Assembly: GCA_001592805.2 (NCBI GenBank)
Contig: CP051142.1
Coordinates: 3,162,001-3,226,000 of the forward strand
Direction: 5' to 3'
Source: Peltaster fructicola
Taxonomy: Eukaryota; Ascomycota; Dothideomycetes
Length of the DNA stretch: 64,000 nt
The translations under genes and the position numbers were made by a program. The notes below the pieces were generated by a model. It ran no database searches. It saw nothing but the letters and a program-made list of their open reading frames with translations, and was not told the DNA's origin. Position 1 is the stretch's first letter; each line of letters starts with the position of its first letter. Below, in pieces: positions 40,174 to 50,742 of the stretch.

Positions 40174-43100
40174 TTACGCACTGCTATCCCAACCAACCCA
40201 CTCTCTACCAACAACTCGCCAAATCCTGACCTCGCCACTCTTGAGATCAGCTAGACGGTAGCTCTCAGACTTCAGTCCAGTCTTCTTCTCGCGACCTTGC
40301 TCCCATACTCTGATCTTCTTCTTCGTGCCGTCCCACTCATAGACAATGGCAACGTGCGAAGGTCCCAGTTCCTGCTTGTACTTTTGGTGCATAGGCCCAG
40401 AATGCTTACCTTCGAACTTGGCATTGCGGAGTGTGATAATATCTCCTGGTCGGATCTCATCAAACTGCATCACTGATGCATTGGCGAGGTTGGCATAGAC
40501 GAGCGCTCCATACGCACGAGTGCCAACAGGCATAAGAGCCTGTGGTTGCGCCTTGACGAGCTCATACACGAGCGCCGCTGGGCTACCGTCTCCGATCGTC
40601 GCTTCCTTCTTGCTGTTTCCCAAATTGTTGGCTGTCTCTGCAATCTGTCTGCCGAATTGTGTCCAGTAGGCCTCAAGTTGGTCTTGTCGTAATTTGGCTG
40701 GCACAGATTCATGCCGTTGCTCCAGGCTGACGTCGGACGGATCACGGGAATCGTAACGAGCTGTGATAACCGTCTGACTGTAATCGAGGTACAAGACGTA
40801 GATGTCCTTGCTGATCGTGGTCTTACCTCCTCGCTTAGATGTGGATGACTCTTCACTCTCGAAGATCAAGTCAACTCCGTTTCGTTGTTGCAAAGCAGGA
40901 GGAAGTGGTTCGGCAGCAGTCCACCACGGTGTTGTGGTAGTAAGCTCTATCTCGTTCGCAATCTGGCCGTGCTCGCCAGATGGACGTCCTTGCTCCATCG
41001 ATCGTCGTCCTAAAGTGGGGTTCTGCTGGACATCGAGCGATTGGCGAGGCGCGACTCGCGGTTGTATCGGCAGGTCTCGCGCAGGAGGTGGTGGCGGTAC
41101 ACGATCTTGAGGTGCAGCGTGAGCTGGCGGAGGAGGTGGAGGACGGTCCATAGACTTTCGCGTTGGTGGCGGTGCTGCATACAGATCATCTGAGCTTTCG
41201 CCAGGCTCATCCTCAACGGGTCGTGGTGGTATCGCTGGAACTGACTGTGCTGGGAGAGGAGGGGCACGCCGTGACCTTGTGAATATCGGTATGGATCGTA
41301 TTCATCATCATCATCTTGATCAAGTGTGGCAGTTCGAGTAGGCGGCACTGGCGGTGGTGCTCGAGGTAGATCCGTAGATTGTCGTGAGGGTCTAGATTGC
41401 TGCACGACAGGTGGAGGAGGTGGAGGAGCTGCACGAGAAGCAGGTCCTGATACGGGAGGCGGCGCGCGAGAGCTTGCTACTGGTGATGACAGTGGTGTGT
41501 CCTCTGCAGCAGTGCTATCATCATAACTGAGATCGCGCGTGTGTGATTTCAAGGCGTCCTTGTGCTTGGCGCTTGAAGCAATATCCGTGTCATAGTCGCC
41601 TTCGTATTCGCTTTCGCCGCGATCATTATCCTCGTTGAATACATTAGCTGGTGGCGGAGGAGGTCGAGGCCGAGGAGACGTTACGCTCGCAGAGCCTTGC
41701 TGGGCTCGGCCAGTGCTTGAAGGAATGGTCTCGCTACCAAAGTATGATGTTCGGATGTCCTGTTCAGAGCGTGGTGCCGCACCGTTTTTGAAGGGCATAG
41801 GAGTTTCTTGACCAGGCGTCCCAACGGCCGAGGCTTGTGGCATGGCCGCTTCATCGTCAGATTCTGAACCTGGAGTCAGAGGTCTGGCTGCAGGTACAGG
41901 AGGAGTGCCAGGGACAGAAGGCCGTGAGGTTGGTACTTGTCTGGGCGCTGGGCGGTCGGTTGGTGGTGGTGGCACTGGACGATCTGAGTTACGATTAGCA
42001 TGTTAACATAATGGCGCAAGAGCGCGGCATACCGCTAGGCACAGGAGGTGGTGCTCCACGAGTTTCGGTCATCGATCTTCGACCAACAGGGCCGTCTAAA
42101 CTGGCTCGAGCTGAAGTGTCCACGGAAGACTGCAGCTCGTCGATCTCCGGACTCATCACTCGTTGTATGCCTGGCACGGGAATCATTGGGATTCGACTCT
42201 GTGGCATAGGTGGACTAGAAGAGGTGATGCTGCTCTCGGTGGATCTCTTGTCTCTGGAAGTGCCTCTTTTAGGCGCACTCATGCCTGGCATGGGCATACC
42301 ACCAGGTGGGCCGAACATACCGGCCATACCCATGCCACCACTCATCTTGGCCATGCGTTCTCGCAGCTCTAACCTACGGCGAGTATCTTCGTCCATGTCG
42401 TCATCTGCTTCAGCTGGTGTATCTTCTTCCACAGTGTCTTCGTCCTCTGCAGGGTCCATTTCTCTTCTTTGGTGTGATGCAGCTGGCACAGCTGGCAGCG
42501 GTCGTTCGTCACTTTCGTCTGGTCCTATTGTGCCCGCGTCGTCCTCTGTCAACTCGCCAGCAGCAGATTGGTCGGCTTCCTCGCCACCAGAGAGGATTTC
42601 ATGTTGAGGTATGCCTGGCGAAGGAGCGGCTAAGAACTCTTGCGTTGGTCGCGAAGCCATCGGGATCTGAGGTCGCTCTCTGATCTCAGCAGACGGTCGT
42701 CCAGGTGCCTCGGAGTGTGCTTGCTCTTCTTCATCAACCTCGTCATCTGCAGATGCCTTCTTCTCTTTCTTTTGACCACCATCGGCTCGTCGTTGTGCCT
42801 GCTCCATCTGCTGCTTCTGCAACAACGCGATCCTGTCTTTGAGGCTCTGTGGCTTCGGTGCGTCCTCAGCATCCTCAGCAGTGGCCTCATTAGTAAGGCC
42901 TGCAGACTGTGCTGCTGCTAGATCCTCTTCCTGTCGTTGCCTGATCTCCGGGTCTTCTTCACGAACGTATGGCTTTTGCACAACATCATGCTTTGGCTGT
43001 GGGATATATGCATCTTTGCTCGGCGGTGGAGCCACGAACGGCTTCTTGATGAAGTTGCTGGGTTGTGCTCTGCCTGGTGCAAATGGCAGGATTGGAGCGG

Positions 43101-43638
43101 CTGCAGGGGCATTGAAAGCAGCGATACGATCTTTGAAGGCGTTCGATTTGGGTGCGACTGGTGGTGGTTTCTTGGAGTCAGTCGTGGCAGCCGGCGTTGG
43201 ATCGGGTCTTGGCGGCGCGGCCACTTCTCGCGGTTGCGTTGGTTGTGCTGCAGCTGGCTTGGACTGTGATGGTACTCGTGGAGCAGGCACCTCGTCTTCT
43301 TCTTGTTCTTCTTCTTCCTCCTCGTCCAGTCTCGCTCCAGTATTAGCAGGCGGCTGCTCGATGGGCGGTGGTACGGCTACTGGAGGTTGTGCCTCCTTAG
43401 CTGGTCGTGTAGGGCGAGTTGGACGGCTAGGAATCTCTGGCTCATACTTCTCAACGAAGTTGTTTGGGAAGATGCCCGCCTTCTTGACTCCCGTCACATC
43501 TGTATATTCGCCCTCATACCAATCTGCATCTATTTCTTCCGTGACAGTGATCACTTGTCCCAGCGGAAAGCTCAAGTCATCAGGTTCTTGGCTTGCGTAG
43601 TCGTACACAGCTTTGACCTTGAACGGCACAGCAGCCAT
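40174..43638 (-). CDS. BBC1: Actin-patch SH3 protein Bbc1/Mti1 (one apparent frameshift)
   Basis: Exons 42033-43638 and 40174-41983 (49-nt intron GTATGC...CTCAG) encode about 1138 residues. An N-terminal SH3 domain (residues 1-70: KAVYDYASQEPDDLSFPLGQ, ADWYEGEY, GIFPNNFVE) is followed by long Pro/Glu/Ala-rich regions, the ERMAKMSGGMGMAGMFGPP block, and a conserved C-terminal domain (PWWTAAEPLPPALQ, GDIITLRNAKFEG, GPSHVAIVYEWDG, WRVVGREWVGW). Bbc1 binds type I myosin and Las17/WASP and restrains Arp2/3 activity at endocytic actin patches. The reading frame breaks at 41275-41276 (minus-strand CAAGGTCA). The text before it is DDDEYDPYRYSQ and after it RRAPPLPAQSVPAIPP; one added base makes exon 2 fit its phase exactly. 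Its start is 235 bp from the divergent RTR1 start. Confidence 0.82.
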
Positions 43639-43873
43639 GTTTCTTTGACCGTGGCGATGTCGATCTCTGTGTCAGCGTGTCTTTCGAGACAGGCGCAGAA
43701 AATCTGCTCTGAAGTGTAGAGGGTGTACGTAGCACAGCGATGGAATTGAGAAGCTGCGGCTGTTGCTTGTCGTCCGTTGACGCAATGCTGCGGCGGGCCG
43801 ATCATTTCGGCACAACTGGTGGTTTCATGAACCAATTTCCACTCATCCTCCTTCACACCCTACGAAACATGCT

Positions 43874-44731
43874 ATGGAGTCTGTCGTGTCAGCACGTACA
43901 CTATTCGAGCAGTCTGAGAAGTCTACGCCAAATGCTCGTGATGTGCAGGACGAAGCTACTTCCAAGCATGAGCGAAATCTGAAGCTTGCATACCAGCACG
44001 CCCTTCTGATTCAACATCGAAAGGACGTCGAAGCGCAGATCCTCACATCTATCGAGACTCTCAGCGAGATCCCACGAGTGAGCAAGAGCACACTAGAAGA
44101 GCAACGCACATTCCTCAAGGAGGTTTCATTGTTTCAGCCCTCTGATTATACCGATCTTGTGGCAGAACGGGTCACTCAGTCAAGATGTGGATATGTGCTC
44201 TGCGGTCAGAAGCCAAGGTCTCGCGCGTGGCACTTACCATCAGGCTCTACGGACTTTTGCAGCAATGCGTGTCAAGGTAAATCAGAGTACATCAGGCTGC
44301 AGCTAAGCCCGGTTCCAGCCTGGGAACGCAGTCTTCCTCAGCAGCAAGTACATATCATACTCTCCGAGCAGGATGGCGGAATCGGCCGACCGTCGTCACT
44401 CGATCCAAATGCTGAGCTTGCTTTTGAGAGAGGAGAGAAGCAGTCCTCGCAGAAGCCAGCACAAGTCATGGAGGCTGTGATTGTCGAAAAGGAGGTCGTA
44501 TCAAACGCGCGAGCCATGTCGTGTCCTGACGGGAGTAGTATCAATGCAATCGAAGGCTATGTGCCAAAGCATGAGCAAGATAAGCCAACTGAGGAAGACT
44601 GTAATGTACACGAACCACATCAAAGTCTAGACGAAGATCCGCCAGATCTCACGAGAGGCAACGCCGAAAACTCTGAGGACGATGAGCAACAGCAATGGAA
44701 AGATATGTTTGCACATCTACAGAGAGGATGA
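43874..44731 (+). CDS. RTR1: RNA polymerase II CTD phosphatase Rtr1/RPAP2
   Basis: A single exon of 285 residues. The Rtr1/RPAP2 domain occupies about residues 35-160: YQHALLIQHRKDVEAQILTS, SDYTDLVAERVTQ, the zinc ligands in RCGYVLCGQK and DFCSNACQGK, and LQLSPVPAWER. The family removes Ser5 phosphate from the polymerase II C-terminal repeats and aids polymerase import. The C-terminal half is acidic and disordered, ending EDDEQQQWKDMFAHLQRG. The start is the first ATG in frame. It is convergent with FOL1 (11 bp between stops). Confidence 0.85.
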   Translation: MESVVSARTLFEQSEKSTPNARDVQDEATSKHERNLKLAYQHALLIQHRKDVEAQILTSIETLSEIPRVSKSTLEEQRTFLKEVSLFQPSDYTDLVAERVTQSRCGYVLCGQKPRSRAWHLPSGSTDFCSNACQGKSEYIRLQLSPVPAWERSLPQQQVHIILSEQDGGIGRPSSLDPNAELAFERGEKQSSQKPAQVMEAVIVEKEVVSNARAMSCPDGSSINAIEGYVPKHEQDKPTEEDCNVHEPHQSLDEDPPDLTRGNAENSEDDEQQQWKDMFAHLQRG

Positions 44732-44742
44732 CCTCGACATTG

Positions 44743-46379
44743 CTATGCTCGATATATTGCATCTGCCATTTTGACCACGCTCAGCATGGGCTCAACATCA
44801 TGGACTCTCACAATGTCAGCTCCGCCTGCAATAGCTGCTGTGACAGTGGCAGCGGTGCCCCAGTTCCTGTCACTTGCATCCGTGACGCCAGTCACGGTTC
44901 CGATGAACTTCTTCTTGCTGCTACCCACAAGCCAAGGCATTCCATGGAAGCGAGTGTCTTGACGTAGCTCTCCCAGCCTCCTGAGGAGCGCAAGATTGCC
45001 GGACAGATCCTTCGCGAAGCCTATGCCGGGATCAAGAATGAGTCGCCATCGACGTATGCCAGCATCAAGCGCTGCGTTGAGTCGATCCTCGAGTTCGTCT
45101 GCCACCACATGCGTCACGTCACTTGGATATGTGCAGTTTTCCTTGCTCGACATCGTCGCAGGCGTGCCACGCATGTGCATCATGGCATATGTACAGCCAA
45201 GACGAGCGACTGTGCTCAGCATCGCATCATCCAGCAATCCAGCAGATATGTCGTTGACGATGTGCGCACCGGCGTTGACAGCGGCTTCAGCGACAGTGGC
45301 GCGATATGTGTCGACGGAGATAACAATGTCTTTAGCTTCTGGCAGTGCCTTGACGGCTTCGATTGCGGGTAACACTCGCTCAATTTCCTCATCCGCGGAG
45401 ATGTCGGCAGCATTCGGTCGAGAAGACTGCCCTCCTATATCGATGATATCTGCACCCGCTGCAATATGAGAGGTAACGATCTGCTGAAGCCTGTCGAAGC
45501 TTTTCGTAAAGTTGCGACCCTCATCCGAGAAGGAGTCTGGCGTGACGTTGAGGATGCTCATCAGCAAGGTCCTTCTCTTAGGATCCAGAGCTGCCAAGGA
45601 GGCCCCCTCCGAGCCTAGAACAGTCATAGATTGCATATCTTCATTCAGGTCGTTCAAATGGTCAGACGCGGAGCGTTGTGAAGTTGGAACGACCCAGGAT
45701 CGACCATGCTGTAGACTACGCAGACGTCAGACACTGTACACGATCAGGATAATACACATACTCGCACAGAGGTCGCAGAACGAAGGCTCGCTCGTGTAGG
45801 AGTGCATGAGGCACAATCAATCTTTCTTCACGGATCGTCTGTCCTTGGTAGCCGATGATGTCGAGATCGATGTTTCTGGGTCCTTTATTGATCTTCTTGA
45901 CACGACCAAGCCGTTGCTCGATACCCTGGAGTCGATCGAGAAGAGCCAATGGTTCGAGAGAAGTCTCCAACTGTGTTACATTAGCCTCGTGCATGAGATG
46001 TACAAAAGCAGTGAACCATCACCTCACAAGCGCCATTGACGAAGTCATTCTGGTCCTCGACATACATAGGCTTCGTACGGTACAGACAACTCGTGTCTAC
46101 AATACGCATGTCATTGTCATTGTCGATCATTCGACATGCTGATTCGATGTGTCCCACAGAGTCGCCAATGTTGCTGCCAAGTGCTACAAACACATTCGCC
46201 GATCGAGAGGTATGCTGCAGCCGCATGCGAGCGCTGTTCAGAAGTGGTGCAGCATAACAATGCAAGGCTTGTACTCGACCACTGAGGTTGAGTACAGTCC
46301 TTCGTGCATGCTGGTCACACCGGACAATCTGGCAGAGCCGTCTCGAGGCACGAGGCAGTCCAGCGAACACGTTGTCCAT
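44743..46379 (-). CDS. FOL1: Bifunctional HPPK-dihydropteroate synthase (folate synthesis)
   Basis: Exons 46023-46379, 45762-45970 and 44743-45715 (introns 52 and 46 nt) give 512 residues. The HPPK part (about 65-215) has VFVALGSNIGDS, LYRTKPMYV, and NKGPRNIDLDIIGY; it pyrophosphorylates hydroxymethyl-dihydropterin. The DHPS part (about 235-510) has LMSILNVTPDSFSDEG, DIIDIGGQSSRPNA, LILDPGIGFAKD and GSSKKKFIG; it condenses that product with p-aminobenzoate and is the sulfonamide target. There is no dihydroneopterin aldolase domain. The N-terminal 60 residues are Arg/Ser/Leu-rich with almost no acidic residues, like a mitochondrial presequence. It faces the nitronate monooxygenase gene across a 543-bp shared promoter. 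Confidence 0.92.
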
Positions 46380-46922
46380 CCGAGTGAAGAGACTGCTCAA
46401 CGGCTGTAAGTCGTATGTTGATGCACCACACCAGGAGTCCTCCGTACAAGACTTCCCAATGTGATGTTAACAAATTACATGACTCGGGAGGTCATACGGC
46501 CGATTCAGGGTATTTCTACAGCTACAAATAGCTTCCTCCTAGAGATCCCGAAGAAACGATTGGCGACGCATGGCAGCGCCTCTGGGGTAGCAAGAAACTA
46601 GTGCAGGCCTCTGATGAAGTCTATCTGTCACGATATCAACCTGTATAAGCACTCTACAGCTCTATCTGAAGTGTATGTTCTGCTGTGAAGTACGTACCTG
46701 ACCTCTGTTGATTAATCAGGCAAAGCGGCAAAATATTCAGCCATCAGCCGACTTCTCCTTCAACCGAGGTTCTTCGACCGCTGTCACTCCAGGGCTCGGT
46801 TGTGGCTAAACAATACTCCGCTACAACAACATATCCAGAACAAACACTTCGACGCCTACTCCTTTCTTCCTCAATCATCCTCATCAAGTATCACGTTCGA
46901 CGAGTACTCCACAACCATCAAG
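46380..46922. other. Divergent promoter of FOL1 and the nitronate monooxygenase gene
   Basis: A 543-bp gap. The last 80 bp before ATG 46923 are pyrimidine/ATC-rich (tttcttcctcaatcatcctc), typical of a leader. No ORF is supported. Confidence 0.5.
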
Positions 46923-48158
46923 ATGGCTTCATCACGTAGGTCATCGCCTGGCGATCAGCAGAGATCATCCGCTGACGCAACCCAACAGAGCAGATCCGAA
47001 CAACCACCACAGATCTTCTGAAGATCAATCACCCGGTCATGCTTGCGGGCATGAACGTGGCTGCTGGTCCAAAGCTGGCAGCCGCCGTCTCTGACGCCGG
47101 TGGTATCGGTGTCATCGGAGGTGTCGGATACACTCCAGACATGCTCCGAGAGCAGATCGCTGAGCTCAAGGGCTTCCTCAAAACAAGAACGCTCCATTCG
47201 GTGTTGATCTCCTCCTTCCACAAGTCGGTGGAAGCGCACGAAAGACCAAGTATGTGCGCGCTGTATATACTGTTATTGCTCGTGCTGACATGATGCTTGC
47301 AGCTACGACTACACCAAGGGTAAGCTCGGCGAGCTTGTAGAGATCATCATCGAGTCTGGCGCCAAGCTCTTCGTCTCTGCCGTCGGTGTGCCACCAAAGG
47401 CCGTCGTCGACCGCCTCCACAGCGCCGGCATCCTCTACATGAACATGATCGGTCACCCAAAGCACGTCAAGAAGTGCCTCGAGCTCGGTGCAGACATGAT
47501 CTGCGCCCAGGGAGGTGAAGGAGGTGGACACACCGGAGACGTTCCAACCACTGTCCTGATCCCAACTGTCGCAGCTCTATGCAAGGGAAAGAAGGGTGGT
47601 CTTGGACACCAGGTTCAGGTCATCGCAGCAGGTGGTCTGTTCAACGGACAAAGTTTGGCTGCCGCACTTTCGCTTGGTGCCAGCGCTGTCTGGATCGGTA
47701 CCCGATTCATCCTCGCTGAGGAGGCTGGTGCACCAAAGGCTCACCAGGATGCCGTCAAGACTGCTGGCTTTGACGACAACGTCCGCACTATCATCTTCAC
47801 TGGCCGACCTCTGCGTGTCCGCATGAACCCATACATCGAGAACTGGGAGACAAACCGTGCACAGGAGATCAAGGAGCTGACCTCCAAGGGTATAATTCCT
47901 GTCGAGCACGACTTCAACAACTTGGTATGTTTCTAACCTCGGATATCGTAGAGTAACATGCTAACATGTACGCAGGGTGATGATGCTGACGTTGACGACG
48001 ACTTCATTGACAATGCACGACCTTTCCTTATGGGTAAGGCCTCAGCTGTTGTCAACGACATCAAGCCAGCCAAGGTCATCGTCGATGAGATGGTCTCAGA
48101 GGCTGCAGATGTTATACGGGAGAACAACGCTTTCCTGACTAGCAAGAGCAAGCTTTAG
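46923..48158 (+). CDS. Nitronate monooxygenase (2-nitropropane dioxygenase family; one apparent frameshift)
   Basis: Exons 46923-46935, 46989-47249, 47303-47924 and 47976-48158 (introns 51-53 nt) encode about 359 residues. This FMN-dependent TIM-barrel enzyme oxidises alkyl nitronates. Visible family blocks are HPVMLAGMNVAAGPKLAAAV, DAGGIGVIGGVGYTP, LFVSAVGVPPKAVVDRLHSA, CAQGGEGGGHTGDVPTTVLI, VIAAGGLFNGQSLAAALSLG and FTGRPLRVRMNPYI. Inside exon 2 the frame breaks at the A-run 47180-47183: ELKGFLK is in one frame and KNAPFGVDLLLPQVGGSARK in the next. Adding one base restores the family text and makes all exons phase-consistent. The 13-nt first exon (MASS) was set by the GTAGGT donor and phase. 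Confidence 0.87.
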
Positions 48159-48533
48159 ATATGAGTGTCTATATTGCCTCCCATAATGCATTACCGACAT
48201 CACCACTGTTCTTATAGCATTGTATTCCTCCTTCAAGTCTTGTAGCCCGTCTTCACGAACATTCGACTACATCTTGCCTCTTTGTGGAGCGTCGTTAGCT
48301 CAAGAATGTGATCATTGGCTTCAGCTTGTATGACCGGCGACTGCCTGACCGGCCCATGCAGTCCTATCGCTGTTGAAGCAAGCCGAGCGTTGTGTGTACG
48401 CCGCTGTGAAGACTCGACAAGGTGGCCTTGGATGCATGGCGTCGTTAATCCGGTAGTTGCTGCGGCTGGCATTGTATCGATTTTGTTGACATCGATTGTG
48501 ATGGCGATAACCCTCAATCTCGTCATCGCTCTT
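48159..48533. other. Intergenic, between convergent genes
   Basis: 3' flanks of the nitronate monooxygenase gene and the 66-residue membrane-protein gene. Nothing else is recognised. Confidence 0.5.
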
Positions 48534-48734
48534 TCATTTGTCCTTGTCCATGACCATGATCGTCGGCATGGCTTCCTTAAGCCTCTTCTTGTCCGCCTCG
48601 GTCGGCACATAGCCCAATGCTTCCTCCATCCGATCCGTGAGGAATATGCCTGCGCAAGCCCAGGCCATCAGACCTCCTCCAAGCATGAGTCTTGTGCGCG
48701 GCGTGAGATTCCGATACGATTGAAAGAGAGACAT
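48534..48734 (-). CDS. Small single-pass membrane protein (66 aa), probably mitochondrial
   Basis: A single exon. MSLFQSYRNLTPRTRLMLGG is a short basic start, followed by a membrane segment (LMLGGGLMAWACAGIFLTD) and a charged tail (RMEEALGYVPTEADKKRLKE). Small proteins of this shape are common in ascomycetes and often sit in the mitochondrial inner membrane, but I cannot name the family. The start Met is followed directly by conserved-looking sequence, and the gene is divergent from ARV1 (309 bp apart). Confidence 0.6.
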   Translation of the reverse strand: MSLFQSYRNLTPRTRLMLGGGLMAWACAGIFLTDRMEEALGYVPTEADKKRLKEAMPTIMVMDKDK

Positions 48735-49043
48735 GGCTCCTGTGTTGCGAGCAATCGCTTTGGCAGAGGCGTATGTGTATGTGCTGCAGGCTTCATGCTA
48801 ATGCGGCTGCTGTCGAGCTTCGCAGTGGTGCAACCAATCACAGTCGACGTCATTCGAGGTCGACAACGACATATATAATATGACAACACATAATTCAGAC
48901 CGTTACAGGCATGCTGCCCACTTTAAAAGCACGACTGAGCAGAGCGTGTCTATGACAGCCAGTAGCAACACATCACCGCCGCAGATACTCCTCCTGGCGT
49001 CGTTCATGCTTCGGCATATGATCGAAGCAACAACAACGTCGAC
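48735..49043. other. Divergent promoter region of the 66-aa gene and ARV1
   Basis: A 309-bp gap with a TATATAATATG patch near 48871-48881. No gene. Confidence 0.45.
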
Positions 49044-50101
49044 ATGCCAATATGCATCGAATGTCGATACCCCATCAGCACATTGTATACCACCTACAGC
49101 AAAGCAGACGATAAGACGCTTGGCAAAGGTGTGAGACTGACTCATTGTCTTCGATGTCATCGCGTCGCCGATAAATATGTTGAGCACGACTTTGTAGTGT
49201 TGTTCATCGATCTGGTCTTGATCAAACCTCAGGTCGGTGTCGCAGATAGCCATTGACTACCCTGTAGCTGACATTCTGGTCAGGTGTATCGTCACCTTCT
49301 GTTCAATCGATTGGGCCGGGAGGATGGTCGCTTTGATGTGAGTGATTCGAGACATGTCAGGATGCGGATTAACAAGCATAGCCATCAATGTTTAGACTTG
49401 GAGTGCTGCTGCTGCTCTTCGATGTCTACTTGACATGGGCTCGTATCGAGAAAGCTTCGACATCATCGCTCATCACACCACCACCGTCTGGTATTCCCTC
49501 AGCTCCAAGCATTGAGGAGTTCCTCAACAGCACGACCTCGATTGAGTCATCAGAACGGCATGCAAATGCCCTTTCATCACAGCCAATCTTCCTTCAGTAC
49601 CTCTTCTTCCTGGCACTTTGTACGATAGAGACGATCTCGTTTCATGTACCGATACGAACACTGCTTGCCGCACCTCTTCCATGGCCGATATCGATCGTGA
49701 TACCACACTACCAACACCCTTCTCTGGTCAGCACTGCACTGCTAGTGTCAAGCTTCACGAAACTTTTCCCACTTCTGCTACTCGTGTGGAACTACGATCT
49801 GCCAAGCAGCGCCAGTGCTGTCTCGTGGGCCGTCATCATTAACAACATCGCTGCTCTGGAGATCCTTCTCAATTGTGGCTATGGTCGTGCGATAGTCCTT
49901 GCGGCGATCGGAGCCATCTGTCGAGCAGGCGCTGGCTGGGTAGGTCGATCTCAACCATGGAAAGGTACTTATGCTAATGCGTGACAGGGAATACTGTCTG
50001 CAGTAGGAATTAATGGTGGTATGGCCGCAGCAGGCGTTGTAGAGACAGGAGATGTGATAGAGATATGGAAGAGCTTCGCAGAGAACGTTGGACTAGGCTG
50101 A
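49044..50101 (+). CDS. ARV1: ER lipid-homeostasis protein Arv1
   Basis: Four exons (49044-49232, 49284-49337, 49382-49939, 49988-50101; introns 51, 44 and 48 nt) give 304 residues. The N-terminal Arv1 homology domain is a zinc-ribbon-like region: MPICIECRYPISTLYTTYSK, GKGVRLTHCLRCHRVADKYV, EHDFVVLFIDLVLIKPQ, then VYRHLLFNRLGREDGRFD across the first intron. Three or more membrane segments follow (MFRLGVLLLLFDVYLTW, FLQYLFFLALCTIET, LFPLLLLVWNY) and the terminus is GILSAVGINGGMAAAGVVET. Arv1 acts in the ER in sterol distribution and GPI-anchor synthesis. All junctions match in phase; the last exon is missed if intron 3 is not removed. Confidence 0.92.
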
Positions 50102-50351
50102 GATACATAGTGCTAGCCCGACCTCGTGCAGTATCTCCATACGACTTGTCATGATCACATCTCATGTGCTGACTTTCTGCAAGTCTCCTCGTCGAGCGGT
50201 ATTGCCGGTCGCCACGACCTCTCTGTGATCTTGTGTGTGTCTGTAGGTTCTTGTTGTAGCCACATTTGACAAGACGGCCGGGCCACAGTGATCTTGGTGT
50301 CATGTTCCCATCATTCCAACGCCATAAACGCCTTGCCGTGCTCTTTCACTC

Positions 50352-50742
50352 TCACGCACTCTGCGATGGGAATATGATGAACTCTCTTCGAAGATCTGAT
50401 CGCTCGGGCACAATCAAAGGATGCCACTGTGCTAAGAAGGTGATTGCTGTGTGTTGTTAGTGTTGCCTCATTGTGCCTATCGCAATGCTCACCCCACATC
50501 AACCACATGCTCCATGCCGATAGAACAAGTGACGACCTCCAGACGCTGTTGCGAGTGTCAGTAAGGTGAGGTGAACCATCGATTGTCTGTCATACGTCTG
50601 GTTCTCGCCTTTAGGACTGAGAAACCATGCTGCTGCAGAGAAGGCGCCCACGATGAGCACGCTGATGAGTAGGCTCCAACTGCGCAGTCCGTCAGTAGAG
50701 GATGTGGTGATCTTACAAAGTATTCACTCACCCGTTCGCCAT
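50352..50742 (-). CDS. VMA9: V-ATPase subunit e (Vma9), four short exons
   Basis: Exons 50732-50742, 50596-50679, 50493-50545 and 50352-50446 (introns 52, 50 and 46 nt) give 80 residues. The protein reads MANGWSLLISVLIVGAFSAA, AWFLSPKGENQT, VWRSSLVLSAWSMWLMWAIT, FLAQWHPLIVPERSDLRREF. This is the typical fungal e subunit: two membrane segments separated by SPKGENQT, with the conserved WAITFLAQ.HPLI and RSDLR. It belongs to the Vo sector of the vacuolar proton pump and is needed for assembly. Phases close at every junction and all donors are GTGAG or GTATG. No exon is long enough to stand out as an ORF. Confidence 0.9.

Noticed and set aside
42839-43600. Plus-strand ORF of 253 codons
   Set aside because: It is antisense to the SH3/proline-rich part of BBC1. 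Its Ser/Gly/Ala-rich text is the mirror of Pro/Ala codons.
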